Positions 33,060 through 33,690 of a DNA stretch of 33,690 nt are shown here, in pieces. The number at the start of each line of letters is the position of its first letter. Position 1 is the first letter of the stretch. The DNA is taken from assembly GCA_017889635.1 (NCBI GenBank), contig JAGGAC010000025.1, positions 1 through 33,690 on the forward strand, written 5' to 3'. A program made the position numbers and the translations under genes. This DNA is from Bacillota bacterium (GTDB taxonomy: Bacteria > Bacillota > Negativicutes > Sporomusales > CTSoil-080). The notes under the pieces were generated by a model. The model had not been told where the DNA came from and did not search any database. It saw nothing but the letters and a program-made list of their open reading frames with translations.

Positions 33060-33085
33060 AATATAATAAGTCGACTAATTATATT
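33060..33085. promoter_or_regulatory. MarR operator upstream of the HlyD gene (distal)
   Basis: A 26-bp palindrome centred on TCGA with a single internal mismatch; its core AAGTCGACTAATTATAT matches the operator at 32493-32520. Confidence 0.75.
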
Positions 33086-33125
33086 GCATACATTTTTTTG
33101 TAAAATGAAGGTTGGTGTAAACAGA

Positions 33126-33143
33126 TAGTTAGTTGGCTAATTA
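33126..33143. promoter_or_regulatory. MarR operator upstream of the HlyD gene (proximal)
   Basis: TAGTTAGTTGGCTAATTA differs at two positions from the site TAGTTAGTCGACTAATTA at 32498-32515. It lies 38 bp before the HlyD start, near the expected promoter. Confidence 0.7.
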
Positions 33144-33180
33144 TAAGTGGCTTTGAAATTAGTTGATAAGGAGTATGAAC

Positions 33181-33690
33181 ATGGATCTAAAAAAGAAAAC
33201 AGTAATTGTGGGCCTTATATTTTTTGTTTTGTTTTTTGTGGGTGGAATACTATTAGTTTTAAAAGGTCACGATGCGGTGGCACTAGCTATTGATAAAAAA
33301 GCCGGGATTTTGACGGCAGAGGAAGTGAAGCTTGCCTTTGAAAATATCGGCGGGCGGTTAGTTACTAAAGAGATACAGGAATCCCAGGAAGTAAAAAAAG
33401 GTGACATCCTGATGGTGCTTGATAGTACCGATGTGGACTTGTCGATACAACGCTTGCAGACCCAAATCAACCAAATGGATGCCAAGATTGGTCAAATGAA
33501 TGGCAGTATTGCTATTGGTTATGCGAAAACCTCAACTGTTGAGGAGCAGACCTATCGGCAAATTGAACAGCAAAAAGCGGGAGTTGATTCAGCTAAAGCT
33601 ACCTATGATAATCAGCAGCTAAATTATAATCGTAAGAAGGCTCTAGCTGATTCCGGAGCTGTTTCTCCGTCGGAGCTTGATAGTGCTCGA
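33181..33690 (+). CDS. HlyD/EmrA-type membrane-fusion protein, 3' end beyond the window
   Basis: The frame is open to the window end (170 residues seen). It has a basic start, one membrane span (about residues 7-27), a biotinyl-lipoyl-like half (GGRLVTKEIQESQEVKKGDILMVLD split by short loops) and a long coiled coil beginning near residue 85 (RLQTQINQMDAKIGQM), including the ADSGAVSPSELDSA motif typical of these adaptors. It would connect an inner-membrane pump to the cell exterior or outer membrane. The ATG has AAGGAG 7 nt upstream. MarR operators precede it. The pump gene is expected after the window end. Confidence 0.88.
   Translation, partial: MDLKKKTVIVGLIFFVLFFVGGILLVLKGHDAVALAIDKKAGILTAEEVKLAFENIGGRLVTKEIQESQEVKKGDILMVLDSTDVDLSIQRLQTQINQMDAKIGQMNGSIAIGYAKTSTVEEQTYRQIEQQKAGVDSAKATYDNQQLNYNRKKALADSGAVSPSELDSAR

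Noticed and set aside
1-33690. CRISPR arrays, insertion sequences, prophage genes, tRNA or rRNA genes.
   Set aside because: I looked for repeat-spacer patterns, transposase- or integrase-like proteins and RNA gene signatures and saw none; the only tandem repeat is the two-copy unit at 21698.

Overview
The window looks like a chromosomal segment of an anaerobic, low-to-mid GC Firmicute, possibly a Negativicutes relative such as Sporomusa or Pelosinus. That placement is an inference from gene content (pyrogallol transhydroxylase, CsoR/CopA, LysR and MarR families, strong GGAGG ribosome-binding sites). No rRNA or tRNA gene was seen to confirm it.

Region 1 (about 175-12081) is an anaerobic gallate/trihydroxybenzene module. 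It holds an MFS carrier with a UbiD-family gallate decarboxylase (gallate to pyrogallol plus CO2), an orphan branched-chain-type ABC binding lipoprotein, and a LysR regulator. These are followed by a Na+/solute symporter with two 34-residue single-span membrane proteins, the two subunits of the molybdenum enzyme pyrogallol-phloroglucinol transhydroxylase (athL, athS), and an iron-sulfur flavoprotein-like protein. A 5'-truncated moaA remnant follows.

Region 2 (13081-16230, minus strand) is a three-gene operon with its own promoter and terminator. It encodes a sugar-phosphate cyclase resembling 2-deoxy-scyllo-inosose (DOI) synthase, an IolE/IolI-like TIM-barrel protein and a zinc alcohol dehydrogenase. 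A cyclase-oxidation-dehydration sequence could in principle give 1,2,3,5-tetrahydroxybenzene, the cosubstrate the transhydroxylase needs. This is the most interesting idea in the window and it is a hypothesis. It gains some support from a shared AT-rich palindrome placed just after the promoter both here and at the binding-protein gene in region 1.

Region 3 (16628-21210) is a livGFHM-type ABC transporter operon without its own binding protein, followed by a second LysR regulator paralogous to the first. The symporter and liv operons share a nearly identical 29-bp promoter element with a LysR-box-like site upstream, so the two LysR genes and these operons probably form one regulon.

Region 4 (22055-33690) is unrelated to aromatics. 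It contains a MarR repressor divergent from a DHA2-type efflux pump with two matching operators; an FMN-dependent alpha-hydroxy-acid dehydrogenase with a Cys-rich N-terminus; an OmpR-type two-component system whose sensor loop is Met-rich; a copper ATPase (copA) and csoR with matching CsoR-type operators; a poorly coding stretch with small ORFs; an unknown membrane protein; and a second MarR gene with three matching operators before an HlyD-type efflux gene that runs off the end of the window.
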